This document shows positions 63,979 through 64,000 of a stretch of DNA of 64,000 bases, in pieces. This DNA comes from Echinococcus granulosus (Eukaryota; Platyhelminthes; Cestoda; Cyclophyllidea; Taeniidae). Each line of letters begins with the position of its first letter. Positions within the stretch are counted from its first letter, which is position 1. The notes under the pieces are model-generated. The model worked only from the letters and a program-made list of their open reading frames with translations, did no database searches and was not told the DNA's origin. The stretch spans positions 1 to 64,000 of the forward strand of contig NW_020170403.1 of assembly GCF_000524195.1 (NCBI RefSeq), read 5' to 3'. A program made the position numbers and the translations under genes.

Positions 63979-64000
63979 CTGCAATCAGATACGATGTTCT

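Overview
The window is eukaryotic: visibly AT-rich, with small coding exons separated by introns and long stretches that show no gene. Two proteins are recognised with confidence: kinesin-associated protein 3 (KIFAP3/KAP3) and a stomatin-type SPFH protein. Both point to a metazoan, and KIFAP3 to one with motile or sensory cilia. Several introns are only about 30-50 nt (31, 35 and 44 nt are well supported) while others in the same gene exceed 1-2 kb. That mix is known from parasitic flatworms (tapeworms and flukes), so I infer a flatworm draft assembly. The lineage is an inference, not something the sequence proves. Three runs of exactly 100 N mark scaffold gaps.

Layout. 1-7.1 kb: no gene seen. 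7.1-9.6 kb: two splice-bounded plus-strand exons with compatible phase, and between them a frame-broken coding stretch that looks like a pseudogene. About 10.0-10.7 kb: first copy of dispersed repeat A. 11.5-22.8 kb: KIFAP3 on the minus strand, fourteen exons placed from the stop codon back to an exon cut by the gap at 22654-22753; one or more exons are missing in that gap and the initiator exon was not found. Inside KIFAP3 introns, on the opposite strand, lie exons of an unidentified gene (18.6-20.8 kb). 24.5-26.0 kb: repeat B remnants and a Calx-beta-like fragment carrying a stop. 27.6-28.7 kb: the 3' part of an unidentified plus-strand gene, three exons with a 31-nt intron, followed by a degenerate reading frame.

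31.5-34.3 kb: second copy of repeat A and the fullest copy of repeat B. 35.8-37.6 kb: a strong inverted repeat with a coding-like segment between its arms, followed directly by a second, palindromic inverted repeat whose centre is an assembly gap. 40-51 kb: possible minus-strand exons, repeat C, the stomatin gene (45.6-47.0 kb) and an alternating purine-pyrimidine stretch just upstream of it, then a third repeat B copy. 53-64 kb: sparse; one plus-strand exon at 53.7 kb, a repeat C copy, and at the right edge a minus-strand exon plus a Cys/His-rich plus-strand frame.

Functionally the window is not an operon-like unit. KIFAP3 is the non-motor subunit of heterotrimeric kinesin-2 (intraflagellar transport) and stomatin is a membrane scaffold; I see no evidence that the two are linked. 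No tRNA, rRNA or CRISPR array was seen.
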